Positions 7,503 through 16,757 of a stretch of DNA of 45,735 nt are shown piece by piece. A model generated the notes under the pieces. The model saw nothing but the letters and a program-made list of their open reading frames with translations, did no database searches and was not told where the DNA came from. Source of the DNA: a bacterium (lineage in GTDB: Bacteria; Planctomycetota; Phycisphaerae; Phycisphaerales; SM1A02); contig JAPOKA010000020.1 in the NCBI GenBank assembly GCA_029977865.1, positions 1-45,735 on the forward strand, in the 5' to 3' direction. Position numbers and translations under genes: made by a program. The first letter of the stretch is position 1. Each line of letters starts with the position of its first letter.

Positions 7503-8452
7503 TCGAGACGGATTTCGATCGAGCCCGCACCTTCCGAGGCGCGTACACCGCCCTCGCGACTCCCTTCACCTCCGACGGCGAGTCGATCGAGATCGAACTG
7601 ATCCCGATGCTCCTCCGCCGCCAGGCCGCCGGCGCCGTGGCCGGCGTGGTGGCGGCGGGTACCACCGGCGAGTCGCCCACGCTCTCCGAGGGCGAGCTGC
7701 GGGTGCTGCTCGACGCCTGCGTCGTGGCCGCCAAGCCGCTCGGACTCAAGGTGATCGCCGGAGCCGGCAGCAACTCGACCGCCCACGCGGTGCACCTGCA
7801 TCGGCTCGCGGCGGCGATCGGCGCCGACGCCTCGCTGCAGGTGGTTCCCTACTACAACCGGCCTTCGCAGGCCGGCCTGCTGCGGCACTTCTCGACCATC
7901 GCAGACAGCGCCGACCTTCCCATCGTCCTCTACAACATCCCGGGCCGCTGCGGCGCCGGACTCGAGCCTGCGACGGTCGCCACCCTCGCGGCGCACCCCA
8001 ACATCGTCGCCATCAAGGAAGCCTCGGGATCCTGCGACGCGGTCTCGGAGATTCGCCGCCGCTGCGATCTCGCGGTGCTTGCCGGCGACGACACCCTGAC
8101 CCTGCCGATGATGGCGGTGGGCGCGGTGGGCGTGGTGAGCGTGGTGTCGAACCTCGTGCCCGAGCGGGTGGCGGAGTTGGTCGCGGCGGTGCTCGCGGGC
8201 GACCTCCGCGAGGCGCAGCGACTCCATGCGGCACTCTTCCCGCTCGCCAAGGGACTGCTCTCGCTCGAGGTGAATCCGGTCCCGCTCAAGGCGGCGCTCG
8301 CGGCGCTGGGCCTTGATTCGGGGGTGGTGCGTGCGCCGCTCGCGGAGGCCGCACCCGAGACGGTGCGGCAGATCGAGTCGCTGCTGCGGGCAGGCGGACT
8401 GCGCGAACGTCAGACCGAGCGTGCGACCGGCCGCGAAGTGGTGTCGGCGTGA
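7499..8452 (+). CDS. dapA: 4-hydroxy-tetrahydrodipicolinate synthase DapA
   Basis: A 317-aa class I aldolase barrel. It condenses pyruvate with aspartate semialdehyde in the diaminopimelate/lysine pathway, which supplies both peptidoglycan and lysine. Visible residues are GTTGESPTL at 54-62 (substrate-binding Thr pair), [10 protein letters not shown], Tyr145 in YNIPGR and the Schiff-base Lys173 in AIKEASG, followed by LAGDD. The last 20 residues ([16 protein letters not shown] region) extend past the usual end. It overlaps pdxJ by 4 bases and the NUDIX gene by 4 bases (GTGA), which forms a tight three-gene operon. The paralogue N-acetylneuraminate lyase uses the same fold, but the TTGESPTL motif supports DapA. 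Confidence 0.93.
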   Translation: MIETDFDRARTFRGAYTALATPFTSDGESIEIELIPMLLRRQAAGAVAGVVAAGTTGESPTLSEGELRVLLDACVVAAKPLGLKVIAGAGSNSTAHAVHLHRLAAAIGADASLQVVPYYNRPSQAGLLRHFSTIADSADLPIVLYNIPGRCGAGLEPATVATLAAHPNIVAIKEASGSCDAVSEIRRRCDLAVLAGDDTLTLPMMAVGAVGVVSVVSNLVPERVAELVAAVLAGDLREAQRLHAALFPLAKGLLSLEVNPVPLKAALAALGLDSGVVRAPLAEAAPETVRQIESLLRAGGLRERQTERATGREVVSA

Positions 8453-9003
8453 GCGCGGGCGAGCCGCTGCCCTACAAGGTCGCGGTGCTCTGCTACCTCC
8501 GCGATCCCGCGGGTCGCGTGCTGCTGCTGCATCGCCGCCGCCCGCCCAATCCCGGCATGTACTCGCCGATCGGCGGCAAGCTCGAGATGGCGGAGGGCGA
8601 GGGCCCGCACGAGTGTGCGCTGCGAGAGATCCGCGAGGAGGTCGAGCTCGAACTCGAGCCCGACGAGATCCGCCTCTGCGGCATGGTCTCGGAGAAGGGA
8701 TACGAAGGCCACGCCCACTGGCTGCTCTTCCTCTTCGAGGTGGTGCGTCCGGTCGACCCGGCGGAGATCCCGCGGATGGAGTTCGACGAGGGCGTGCTCG
8801 AGTGGATCGAACACGAGCGGGTGCACGAGCTGCCGATCCCACGCACCGATCGCGAGATCATGTGGCCGGCGGTCGAGAGCCATCGCGGCGGTTTCTTCGC
8901 GGTGCACATCGAGTGCAACGGCGCCGGCGAGACCGGCGAGCTGCGCTGGCATCTGCACGAGTCGATGCCGGGCGAAGGCGGCGAGGCGGAGGAGAGCGCG
9001 TGA
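8449..9003 (+). CDS. NUDIX hydrolase
   Basis: A 184-aa protein starting with a GTG that overlaps the dapA stop. The Nudix box is at about residues 43-68: GGKLEMAEGEG, then ECALREIREEVELEL. The E-x7-RE-x2-EE metal site is intact, but the spacing between the Gly and the first Glu is about two residues longer than in the canonical box. MYSPIGGKLE just before it is typical of MutT-like members. The likely reaction is hydrolysis of a nucleoside diphosphate linked to another moiety, as in 8-oxo-dGTP or sugar-nucleotide clearing. The substrate cannot be read from sequence. Place in the pdxJ-dapA operon suggests constitutive housekeeping rather than a pathway link. Confidence 0.85.
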   Translation: MSAGEPLPYKVAVLCYLRDPAGRVLLLHRRRPPNPGMYSPIGGKLEMAEGEGPHECALREIREEVELELEPDEIRLCGMVSEKGYEGHAHWLLFLFEVVRPVDPAEIPRMEFDEGVLEWIEHERVHELPIPRTDREIMWPAVESHRGGFFAVHIECNGAGETGELRWHLHESMPGEGGEAEESA

Positions 9004-9134
9004 CGGGGCAATCGCTCGCGCGGGCGTGACGAGTGTGCCACGAGTCCGGGGTGACGTCGCGGCGACTTCGCGGCCTTTCGGCACGCGCGACGAGGCCTAG
9101 CGATCACGGTGCTCTGGCTTCAATCAGACGAGTC

Positions 9135-10529
9135 TCAGCCGAGCCCGGCGCCGCGCGCTGCACGATCGGCGAGCGCCTCGGCCGCGGCGTCGTCGACGCC
9201 CTCGGCGATCAGGCGCACGATGGGTTCGGTGTTGCTGGCGCGGAAGTGGACCCAGCCTTCGGGAAGATCGAATCGGATGCCGTCGGCGTCGTTGACCGAG
9301 GCTGCGGCGAACTCGGCCCGGAGCTTCGCGATCATCTCCGGCACCGCGGCGAGGCCGCCGATCTCCGCCAGGTCGTGCTTGCGCTTGATCATCGAGAGCC
9401 GCGGCAGCTCCGCGACGATCGCCGAGAGCGGCTGCCGCCGGGCCGCGAGCAGATCGAGCACCAGCGCCATGCCAGCGAGCGAGTCGCGCACCCAGCCCAC
9501 CCGAGGCAGGATCACTCCGCCGTTGCCTTCGCCGCCCACGAGTCCGTTGCGGGCCTTGAGCGAGGCGACCACGTTGGCCTCGCCGACCGCGGTGCGCAGC
9601 ACCTCCGAGCCCGGGAATCGCGCCGCCACCGCATCGATCAGGCGGCTCGTGGAGAGATTCGCGGCCATGACGCCGGCGCCGAAGCGCTCGAGCGCCCTCA
9701 GCGCCGCAAGGGCGAGGGTGTACTCCTCGCCGATGAACCGGCCGGTCTCGTCGACGATCGCAAGGCGATCGGCATCGGGATCCTGGGCGAATCCGACCGA
9801 GGCGCCATGGGTGCGGGTGGCTTCGGCGAGGCCACGGAGGTTCTCTTCGAGCGGCTCGGGCGTGTGCGGGAAGATCCCCGACGGATCGCCGTGGATCTGG
9901 TGCATCGCCACGCCAAGCCGACCAAGAAGCAGTGCCGCGCCGCCGGCGCCGGAGGCGTTGACCGAATCGACCGCCGCAGAGAGCCCCGCCGATGCGATCG
10001 CGTCACGGTCGACGCACTCGAGGATGCGATCGACGTGGTAGGCGGTCGCGTCCTCGTCGCGGCGAATGAGGCGGATCGACTCGGGCTTCGCGTAGTCGCC
10101 GCGATCGGACTTGAAGTCGGCGATGATCGCCGCGGCGATCTCCGGCGGCGGCGCGAGGCCGTCGCCGTCGAGGCACTTGAGGCCGTTCCACTGCTGCGGG
10201 TTGTGGCTCGCGGTCACCACCATGCCGCCGATCGCCTGATGGCGGCGGATCGCCACCCCGACGGTGGGGGTGGTCGCGACCCCGAGATCGAAGACCTCGA
10301 GACCGACCGCGGCGAGCGCGCCGGAGACCGCTGCGGCGAGGGCCTCTCCGCCGGCCCGACCATCGCGACCGATGCAGGCCCGGCCGCCGGGTCGGGTCGC
10401 TGCGAGCCGTGAGCCGAAGGCGGCGGCAAAGCGAGCTGCGACCACCGGAGTCATGGTCTCGCCCATGATTCCCCGTGCCCCAGAGACCGAGAGCATGAGC
10501 GGCGGGTTCGAAGCAGGCGGACTCGACAT
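9135..10529 (-). CDS. Phosphohexomutase (phosphoglucosamine/phosphomannomutase family)
   Basis: A 464-aa alpha-D-phosphohexomutase with all four domain signatures: SGARGIMGETMTP near the N-terminus, the catalytic phosphoserine in VVTASHNP (Ser108), the metal-binding loop QDPDADRLAI, the sugar-specificity loop GGEGNGG and the phosphate-binding RASNTEPIVRL near the C-terminus. It moves phosphate between C1 and C6 of a hexose phosphate. The RASNTEP loop (Asn instead of the bacterial GlmM Gly) is of the archaeal GlmM/phosphomannomutase type, so GlcN-6-P, Man-6-P and Glc-6-P are all possible substrates. It could supply the UAP1-type enzyme at 4368-5795. An alternative ATG is at 10541. It is divergent from the pterin gene at 10615 and convergent with the NUDIX gene. 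Confidence 0.9.
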   Translation of the reverse strand: MSSPPASNPPLMLSVSGARGIMGETMTPVVAARFAAAFGSRLAATRPGGRACIGRDGRAGGEALAAAVSGALAAVGLEVFDLGVATTPTVGVAIRRHQAIGGMVVTASHNPQQWNGLKCLDGDGLAPPPEIAAAIIADFKSDRGDYAKPESIRLIRRDEDATAYHVDRILECVDRDAIASAGLSAAVDSVNASGAGGAALLLGRLGVAMHQIHGDPSGIFPHTPEPLEENLRGLAEATRTHGASVGFAQDPDADRLAIVDETGRFIGEEYTLALAALRALERFGAGVMAANLSTSRLIDAVAARFPGSEVLRTAVGEANVVASLKARNGLVGGEGNGGVILPRVGWVRDSLAGMALVLDLLAARRQPLSAIVAELPRLSMIKRKHDLAEIGGLAAVPEMIAKLRAEFAAASVNDADGIRFDLPEGWVHFRASNTEPIVRLIAEGVDDAAAEALADRAARGAGLG

Positions 10530-10601
10530 GGTGCGGTTCATCGGCGAAGCGCCGGGGCGCGGTCCAGCCGCTGCGGTCACGGTGGGCGATTCGGCGCGAC
10601 C

Positions 10602-10607
10602 TATACT
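10602..10607 (+). promoter_or_regulatory. -10 box TATACT, probable leaderless promoter
   Basis: TATACT (5 of 6 consensus) ends 7 bases before the ATG at 10615, so transcription would start at or next to the start codon. There is no room for a ribosome site and none is seen. On the opposite strand CCTATA reads TATAGG, which may serve the divergent phosphohexomutase gene. Confidence 0.6.
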
Positions 10608-10614
10608 CGCCGCC

Positions 10615-11001
10615 ATGTTTCGCCTGCAGGTCGACCGCGAGTTCGCCGCCGCCCACGCCATCGTGATCGGCGGCGAGCACGAGCCCCTGCACGGACACCA
10701 CTTCCGGGTCCGGGCCACCGTCGAGGGAGGCGGTCTCGATGCGGAAGGCCTGCTTTGCGATTTCCATCTGCTTGAACGGCGCCTCGACGAGGCCATCTCG
10801 CCCTTCGCGGGACGGACCTTGAACGGAACGCCTCCGTTCGATCGCCTGAGTCCGACCGCGGAGTCGATCGCCCGTCACCTCTTCGAGGCGGTGGCGCCGG
10901 GACTGCCGCAGGGTGTGCGTCTCGTCGAGGTCGCGGTGGGGGAGGCCCCGGGCTGCACCGCCATCTACGCTCCCACCTCCGGCATGGAGTCGACGCGATG
11001 A
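10615..11001 (+). CDS. 6-pyruvoyl-tetrahydropterin synthase family, PTPS-III-like
   Basis: A 128-aa T-fold protein. The Zn ligands are His14 (REFAAAHA) and His26/His28 in EPLHGHHFRV; a DF-x-x-L segment and the C-terminal VGEAPGCTAIY follow. QueD and PTPS-II carry a catalytic Cys in a C-x3-HGH motif. Here no Cys precedes HGH, and Glu23 gives E-x2-HGH. That is the signature described for PTPS-III, which releases 6-hydroxymethyl-dihydropterin and replaces dihydroneopterin aldolase (FolB) in folate synthesis. The role is therefore inferred as folate rather than queuosine synthesis. The ATG at 10615 follows a TATACT box by 7 bases. The stop overlaps the ppk1 start (ATGA). Confidence 0.8.
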   Translation: MFRLQVDREFAAAHAIVIGGEHEPLHGHHFRVRATVEGGGLDAEGLLCDFHLLERRLDEAISPFAGRTLNGTPPFDRLSPTAESIARHLFEAVAPGLPQGVRLVEVAVGEAPGCTAIYAPTSGMESTR

Positions 11002-13151
11002 CCACGGCCCCCGACGCCCTGCAGAACTCCGCGCCCGCCGCGGTCGATCCGGTCGCGGCCGGCGATCCGCAGCGGTTCCTGAGCCGCGACATCCAGTGGC
11101 TCCACTTCAACCGCCGCGTGCTGCACGAAGCCCTCGACCCGCGCACGCCGCTGCTCGAGCGGGTTCGCTTCCTCGCCATCTTCTCGAGCAACCTCGACGA
11201 GTTCTTCATGAAGCGGGTCGGCGGCCTCCGCAGGCAGATCGACGCGGGTGTCGGCAGCGTGCCGTGGGAGCCGATGCCGCCGGCCGACCTGCTTGCCCGC
11301 ATCCGCACCATGGTGCTCGGAGACGTCGAGCTGCAGGCTTCGGTCTATCGCGAGATGATCCTGCCGGCCCTCGCCGAGATCGGCATCGCGATCCTGACCT
11401 GGCAGGAGCTCAGCGACGAGGAGAAGGTGCAGACCGAGGCGTGGTATCGCCGCAACGTCTTCCCGATCCTCACGCCGCTCGCGGTCGATCCGGGCCATCG
11501 CTTCCCGTTCATCTCGAACCTCAGCATGTCGCTCGGGGTCATGCTGCGGCGGCCCGGCGAGAGCGAGCAGCTCTTCGCCCGGGTCAAGGTTCCCGAACTG
11601 CCCACCCGGCTCTACCAGATTCCCGGCACCCGTCGCTTCATCCCCATGCGGCAGATCATCGAGCACAACCTCGACGATCTCTTCCCGGGCATGGAGATCC
11701 TCAAGGTGATGCCCTTCCGGGTCACCCGCAACGCGGACGTCGATCGCGACAACGACGACGCCGAAGACCTCCTCGAGCACATCCAGCAGCAGCTGCGCGA
11801 GCGGCGCTTCGCCCGAGTGGTGCGGCTTGAGCTCACCCCGCGGCCGAACCCCCGCATCCTCCGCTTCCTGATGGAGGAGCTCGATCTCAAGCCCGACGAG
11901 ATCTTCGAGAGCACGGGCCTGCTCGACTACGGCATCCTGCACCAGATCGCCGACCTCGACATCCCCGAGTTGCGCTACTCCAAGTGGAAGGCGATCGTGC
12001 CGCCGGGCATGGAGGGCGACGACGCCGACATCTTCAGCCGCATCCGCGGCGGCGACATCCTCGTCCACCATCCCTACGAGAGCTTCAACGCGAGCGTGGA
12101 GCGCTTCATCGAGCAGGCTGCGGAGGATCCGCGGGTGCTCGCCATCAAGCAGGCCCTCTACCGCACCAGCGGCGACAGCCCCTTCATCCCCAATCTGATT
12201 CGCGCCGCGGAGAGCGGCAAGCAGGTCGCGGTGCTGGTCGAGTTGCGGGCGCGATTCGACGAGGCCCGCAACATCACCTGGGCGCGGAAGCTCGAGGAGG
12301 CCGGCGTGCACGTGGCCTACGGCGTGGTCGGTCTCAAGACCCACACCAAGACCGCGCTGGTGGTGCGGCAGGAAGGCAGCGGCATCCGCTGCTACGCCCA
12401 CATCGGCACCGGCAACTACAACTCGAAGACCGCCCGCCTCTACGAGGATCTGGGCCTCTTCACCTGCAATCCCGCCATCACCGAGGACCTGGTCGGTCTC
12501 TTCAACTACATGACCGGCCGCAGCCGTCAGCGGGAGTACCAGAAGCTGCTGGTCGCCCCGGTGGCGATGAAGCGGTCGTTCCTCGAGCTCATCGAGCGCG
12601 AGATCCACCTGCAGACTCCCGAGCGTCCCGGCCGGATCATCGCCAAGATGAACCAGCTCGAGGATCGCAGCGTCACCGACGCCCTCTATCGAGCCAGCCA
12701 GGCCGGCGTGCGGATCGACCTGATCGTGCGCGGCTTCTGCTGCCTGCGGCCCGGCGTCCCGGGATTGAGCGAGACCATCCGCGTGAGTTCCGTGATCGGC
12801 CGCTTCCTCGAGCACAGCCGCATCTTCTGGTTCTCGGGAGGGCGCTCCGATCCGCTCGAGGGCGACTTCTACATCGGAAGTGCGGACTGGATGTATCGCA
12901 ACCTCAACACCCGCGTCGAGGTGGCGACCCCGGTCGAGACGCCGCCGCTGCGGCGCCGCCTCTGGGAGATCCTGCAGATTGCGCTGAGCGATCGCCGCCA
13001 GGCGTGGGACATGCAGTCCGACGGCGCCTATCGCCAGCGGTCGGTGGAGGGACTGGAGCTCGACGACCCCGCCGCGATCGGCACCCATCAGCGGCTGATG
13101 ACCGCCACGGTGGCGCACTACGAGGCGCGGATCCAGTCCGACAGCGAGTGA
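10998..13151 (+). CDS. ppk1: Polyphosphate kinase Ppk1
   Basis: A 717-aa enzyme that reversibly moves the terminal phosphate of ATP onto polyphosphate. The N-terminal domain holds RFLSRDIQWLHFNRRVLHEA and SSNLDEFFMKRV; the head domain follows, then two phospholipase-D-like catalytic domains. The autophosphorylated His is H449 in GLKTHTKTALVV, and a second conserved His is H606 in RFLEHSRIFWF. HIGTGNYNSKTARLYEDLG, LIVRGFCCLRPG and IGSADWMYRNLN are classic Ppk1 blocks. Length is normal. It is coupled to the pterin gene by a 4-base overlap, so it may be driven from the leaderless promoter at 10602. phoU is nearby on the other strand. It is convergent, 9 bases apart, with the pilin gene at 13161. 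Confidence 0.97.
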   Translation: MTTAPDALQNSAPAAVDPVAAGDPQRFLSRDIQWLHFNRRVLHEALDPRTPLLERVRFLAIFSSNLDEFFMKRVGGLRRQIDAGVGSVPWEPMPPADLLARIRTMVLGDVELQASVYREMILPALAEIGIAILTWQELSDEEKVQTEAWYRRNVFPILTPLAVDPGHRFPFISNLSMSLGVMLRRPGESEQLFARVKVPELPTRLYQIPGTRRFIPMRQIIEHNLDDLFPGMEILKVMPFRVTRNADVDRDNDDAEDLLEHIQQQLRERRFARVVRLELTPRPNPRILRFLMEELDLKPDEIFESTGLLDYGILHQIADLDIPELRYSKWKAIVPPGMEGDDADIFSRIRGGDILVHHPYESFNASVERFIEQAAEDPRVLAIKQALYRTSGDSPFIPNLIRAAESGKQVAVLVELRARFDEARNITWARKLEEAGVHVAYGVVGLKTHTKTALVVRQEGSGIRCYAHIGTGNYNSKTARLYEDLGLFTCNPAITEDLVGLFNYMTGRSRQREYQKLLVAPVAMKRSFLELIEREIHLQTPERPGRIIAKMNQLEDRSVTDALYRASQAGVRIDLIVRGFCCLRPGVPGLSETIRVSSVIGRFLEHSRIFWFSGGRSDPLEGDFYIGSADWMYRNLNTRVEVATPVETPPLRRRLWEILQIALSDRRQAWDMQSDGAYRQRSVEGLELDDPAAIGTHQRLMTATVAHYEARIQSDSE

Positions 13152-13160
13152 GTTGCGAAG

Positions 13161-13751
13161 TCAGGAGCCGAGCGAGCGGGGGCTTGCGCTGCCGACGAGA
13201 CGGATCGACGGCACCGGCTCGCTCGAGATCGCGGCGCTGCGATCGTCGTCGGGCGCGATCGAGAGATCGATGGTCACCAGCCGCAGCTTCCAACCGTCCT
13301 CGTAGGTGAGGCGGAAGGGTGCGATCGGAGTGCCATCGGGATGGAACTGCGGTTCCACGCCGCCGAGCAGCACGCGATTCTCGCCCGGCTCGCCGTTCTC
13401 GTTGTCGACGGCGATGAGCAGGCGCTGGCCATCGCCGTCCCAGCGGAAGACCACCCAGCGGCCGTCGGGCGTCAGGACCTCGAGGAAGTCGCTCTCCACC
13501 ACCTCGTCGAGCGGGTTCGCCGGCAGCGGGCCGAAGTCGACGCCGGTGCGGATCATGGCGAGCAGGCGATGCATGGCGAGCCGCGAGATGGTGTGGGTGG
13601 AGGCCTCCTCGGTGGTGCGTCGGTAGGCGCGGAACGACGCGTCCAGCGCGACCATCGCCGCGGTGAGCAGGATGGCGCTGATGGCAAGTGCCACCAGAAG
13701 TTCGAGCAGGCTGAAGCCGCGATGGCGAGTCGAGATCGAAGTGCGATTCAT
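13161..13751 (-). CDS. Prepilin-like protein (PulG/GspJ-type N-terminus)
   Basis: A 196-aa protein with a class III signal: basic leader MNRTSISTRHRG, then the prepilin peptidase site G|FSLLE with Glu at +5 and a hydrophobic helix (about residues 13-34). The C-terminal domain is beta-rich (RWVVFRWDGDGQRLLIAV, YEDGWKLRLVTIDLS), like minor pseudopilins of the GspJ/PilW type. It is the last gene of a minus-strand pilus cluster. Its ATG overlaps the stop of the PilX-like gene by 4 bases. The role is probably as a minor pilin at the pilus tip. I set the start at 13751 rather than further upstream because the leader begins there. Confidence 0.85.
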   Translation of the reverse strand: MNRTSISTRHRGFSLLELLVALAISAILLTAAMVALDASFRAYRRTTEEASTHTISRLAMHRLLAMIRTGVDFGPLPANPLDEVVESDFLEVLTPDGRWVVFRWDGDGQRLLIAVDNENGEPGENRVLLGGVEPQFHPDGTPIAPFRLTYEDGWKLRLVTIDLSIAPDDDRSAAISSEPVPSIRLVGSASPRSLGS

Positions 13752-16153
13752 GCCTCGGCCCTCGCTTCTCGGTAGGTCTCCGGAAGCGGCACCACGGTGA
13801 TCGGCCAGGGGATGCCGTCGGGGAGGTCGGCCTCGGGATTCCAGCGAATGAGAATCTCGCCGAACCCCTCGAAGGCGTCTTCGCCCGGCGCGGTGCCCTC
13901 GAAGTCGCCGTCGAGCGGACCGAAGTACCCGATGGTGGTGTTGAACGCGTCGGTCTTGCCGCCGAAGTGCAGCGGGCCCTGGCCGAGCAGCGGCTTGAAG
14001 GAGAGCAGCAGGGTTCCGTGGATCTCCGCGGTGCCGCGGACGTCGAGAATGCCGGCCACCACGGTGCCGCTCATGCGGATGCGGGCGGTGTCCTCGGGAT
14101 TGTCCGCCTGCTCGTTGGCGAAGTTGCCGACGTCCACCGACCAGCCCGGCAGCATCATCGAGCTCTTGCGAAGCTCGCGCAGGTCCTCCTCGCCGAGGCT
14201 CTGCAGCGCCGCGGCGAGCAGCGGGCCGTCGGGCTGGGCGAGCAGTTCGGGATCGTCGGGCCGATTGAAGAGCCGAGTGGGGCCGGTGAACTGGATCTTG
14301 TTCCGCCAGTGGGTGTAGGCCGACGGCGTGTCGCCGGCGATCGAGCCGAGGAAGGTGCATCCGTGGAAGCGGAGGTTGTTGGAGAGGATCCGGGTGTCCG
14401 GAACCGGATCGGGCGAGCCGGGCACCGACGCCACGATGTCGGGGTAGCGGACCTGGTAGGTCGCTTCATCGCCTTCGCCGACCCGCTCGATGGCGCCGGC
14501 GTAGTTCCAGTGGATGTCGCCGCACTCGGTCTCGGTGTCGATGTAGGTGACGCCTTCGAATCGGCAGTCGACGAAGACCGCGTTGGTGCCGCGAGGAATG
14601 CGGACGTTGTGGAAGGTGATGCCCGACACCACCGGCCGCTGGTACCAGTCGTAGGCGTTGGGCGATCCGAACGGAACCGACTCCCACTCGCCTTCCTCCG
14701 CGGGCGACGAGGAGCCGCCGGCGGCGACGCCCTGCGCGATCTGCAGGGCCAGATCGCCGTTGGCGCGATTGGAGAACCACTCGGCGGTGTCGGCGAACAT
14801 GTCCGTGGTCACGACCCGGAAGTCCGGTTCGGGAATGCCGAACACCGCAGGTGCCTCGCCGGGGGCACGGATCGCACCCTGCACCTGGCGCTGCCAGGGC
14901 TGCTCTGCGGCCGACTCCCACGCTTCCTCGGTCACCGCGAGCTGCAGTTGGCCGCGGAGCTTCGCCGGACGATCGAGGGCATCGATCATGCCGTCGCCGC
15001 AACCGAGTCGGAGGTCCTCCTCGTCGAGCACGCCATCGGCGTTGCGATCTTCGCGACCGAGGTCGATCAGGCGAGCGAGTTGGTCGTCGACGCCGGCAAA
15101 CTCCGGGTCGACCTCGCCGTAGCCCGCGGCGGCACAGCGGGCGGAATCCCAGCAGATGCGACCGTCGCCGTTGGCGTCGAACTGCGCGAGGAAGAGGTCG
15201 AACTCGTCGACGAACTCGTCGCCGTTGCGGTCGACGAGCCGCGGGTCGGTGGTGAGTCCCACCATTTCGAGCGGATGGTTGACCCGCAGGCGATTGTCGC
15301 CATCGGCGTCGTAGGACTCGATCGCGGCGGCGAGGGCCAAGATCGCGTCGTCGAGGCTTGAGTCGAGGTAGCGGAAGTCGCTGCGCATCACCACCGGATG
15401 GCCGTTGGTCGGGTTCAGGTCGCCGGTTTGCAGTCCGTAGGTGGTGCCGACCGGCCCTTCGATGATCACGTTCTTTCCGACCATGACCCGGTTGGGGGAG
15501 AGCACCGCGTACTCGATCCGCTTGTCGAGATCGAAGTCCATCTGCAATGTGCGCCGCACCTCGCCGTCCTGCCCCTCGCTGATCACGCGAATGCGAGAGG
15601 TCCCCTCGACGGGCCGGTAGGTGAGTCGGAAGGTCGGCGCATGGGCGCCGGTGCCGAGCACCATGGGCCGACAGGCCAGGAGACCCGAGACCGGATCGAG
15701 CTCGGGCAGGGAAGCGTCGCCGGGATCGAGGCTGGTGGTTCCCGAGTCGGCGAGATGGGCGTCGAGCACCGCCTGACCGACGCCGGCGGGGGGCGTCATC
15801 ACCGTGTATCCCGTCGGAGGCAGCACGACGAGTCCGCCGGCATCGCTTGGTGCGTACTCGCCGCGCCACAGCTGCCCCGCGAGGACCGGATCGATCACCC
15901 CGGGACGGATCACGAAGCGAGCGGCTTCCTTGGCGAGTCGATCGCCCGCGAAGACCAGCCCGGTCTCGGCGGCGCTCATCGCCCGCGAGACCCGGGTCGC
16001 GGAGTCCGCGGTGCGCAGGTTCCCCTGCGCGACCACCGCCATCGCGGCCCCCAGCGATCCGAAGATCACCAGGAACATCATCGAGAGAACGCTGGAGACG
16101 CCGCGACGGCGGGGCCGTCGGTGGCGGAACGGAGCGCGGAGAGTCGGGGCCAT
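13748..16153 (-). CDS. Large PilX-like pilus protein with calcium-binding loops
   Basis: An 801-aa protein. Residues 8-45 are a basic leader and transmembrane helix (RRGVSSVLSMMFLVIFGS), followed by a helix with SAAETGLVFAGDRLA, the PilX/PilX_N hallmark. No G|FxxxE cleavage site is visible. Four EF-hand- or dockerin-like acidic loops follow: DADGDNRL (282), DRNGDEFVDE (308), DANGDGRICWD (326) and DRNADGVLDEED (369). The rest is beta-rich, possibly beta-helical, with TCG-type motifs such as FVDCRFEGVTYID and NNLRFHGCTFLG. It may be a calcium-stabilised tip adhesin presented by the pilus encoded around it. It overlaps the next pilin gene by 4 bases. Confidence 0.75.
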   Translation of the reverse strand: MAPTLRAPFRHRRPRRRGVSSVLSMMFLVIFGSLGAAMAVVAQGNLRTADSATRVSRAMSAAETGLVFAGDRLAKEAARFVIRPGVIDPVLAGQLWRGEYAPSDAGGLVVLPPTGYTVMTPPAGVGQAVLDAHLADSGTTSLDPGDASLPELDPVSGLLACRPMVLGTGAHAPTFRLTYRPVEGTSRIRVISEGQDGEVRRTLQMDFDLDKRIEYAVLSPNRVMVGKNVIIEGPVGTTYGLQTGDLNPTNGHPVVMRSDFRYLDSSLDDAILALAAAIESYDADGDNRLRVNHPLEMVGLTTDPRLVDRNGDEFVDEFDLFLAQFDANGDGRICWDSARCAAAGYGEVDPEFAGVDDQLARLIDLGREDRNADGVLDEEDLRLGCGDGMIDALDRPAKLRGQLQLAVTEEAWESAAEQPWQRQVQGAIRAPGEAPAVFGIPEPDFRVVTTDMFADTAEWFSNRANGDLALQIAQGVAAGGSSSPAEEGEWESVPFGSPNAYDWYQRPVVSGITFHNVRIPRGTNAVFVDCRFEGVTYIDTETECGDIHWNYAGAIERVGEGDEATYQVRYPDIVASVPGSPDPVPDTRILSNNLRFHGCTFLGSIAGDTPSAYTHWRNKIQFTGPTRLFNRPDDPELLAQPDGPLLAAALQSLGEEDLRELRKSSMMLPGWSVDVGNFANEQADNPEDTARIRMSGTVVAGILDVRGTAEIHGTLLLSFKPLLGQGPLHFGGKTDAFNTTIGYFGPLDGDFEGTAPGEDAFEGFGEILIRWNPEADLPDGIPWPITVVPLPETYREARAEA

Positions 16154-16164
16154 CGCGGAGCTCC

Positions 16165-16740
16165 TTACGGCGCGAGCCAGCTCAGGCGGGTCAGTTCCTC
16201 CGGCGCCGACGCGCCGGGCGGAACATGGAGAATCACCACATCCACGCGGATGAGATCGGTCGAGTACCGAGGCTTCTCGGTGTTGATGTCGAAGGGATCG
16301 ACATTGCGGACCTCCACCCGCTGGATCCACTCCTCCAGGCCGGGGATCACCCGCCGAGAGGCGTCGATGGGGCCGTCTCCGATCGGGCCCGAGAACTCGG
16401 CGCCGTCGAAGTCGTCGAGATCGTCCCAGTCGCCCACCGAGAACTCGTTGCCCTCGGGTCCCCAGTCGGGTTCGGAGTCAGGGTCCTGGCCGGCAGCGCT
16501 TCCTGCAGCCGCTGCGGCGTCATGCCCGGTGACCGGGTCGTGGCGTGGAAGGCCGACCATGGTCTCGCGGATCTCGTTGGCGAGCCACATGGCGCGGCTC
16601 GCGTGCGTGCTCCAGCGATTCTGGGCGTGGAAGGCGACCTGCGCCGCGAGCATCGCCAGCACGCCGACGCCGATCACCACGATCGCGAGGGCGGTCTCGA
16701 TGAGGGTGAAGCCCCGATGTCCACGGCGATGCACGGGCAT
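16165..16740 (-). CDS. Prepilin-like protein (PilV/GspI-type)
   Basis: A 191-aa protein beginning MPVHRRGHRG, then a type IV prepilin site G|FTLIET with Glu at +5 and the helix ALAIVVIGVGVLAMLAA. Sequence after the helix (NRWSTHASRAMWLANEIRE) resembles PilV/GspI minor pilins. The rest is acidic, with DWDDLDDFDGAEF in a likely surface loop. The ribosome site GGGAGG lies 5 bases before the ATG. It stands 17 bases after the platform gene and 11 bases before the PilX-like gene, so co-expression is likely. I expect a minor pilin of the pilT-associated apparatus. Confidence 0.85.
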   Translation of the reverse strand: MPVHRRGHRGFTLIETALAIVVIGVGVLAMLAAQVAFHAQNRWSTHASRAMWLANEIRETMVGLPRHDPVTGHDAAAAAGSAAGQDPDSEPDWGPEGNEFSVGDWDDLDDFDGAEFSGPIGDGPIDASRRVIPGLEEWIQRVEVRNVDPFDINTEKPRYSTDLIRVDVVILHVPPGASAPEELTRLSWLAP

Positions 16741-16757
16741 GGTTTCCTCCCTTCGAG

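Noticed and set aside
9004-9134. Possible terminators in the convergent gap between the NUDIX and phosphohexomutase genes
   Set aside because: A GGCCT/AGGCC dyad exists, but its loop is 16 bases and no T run follows on either strand.
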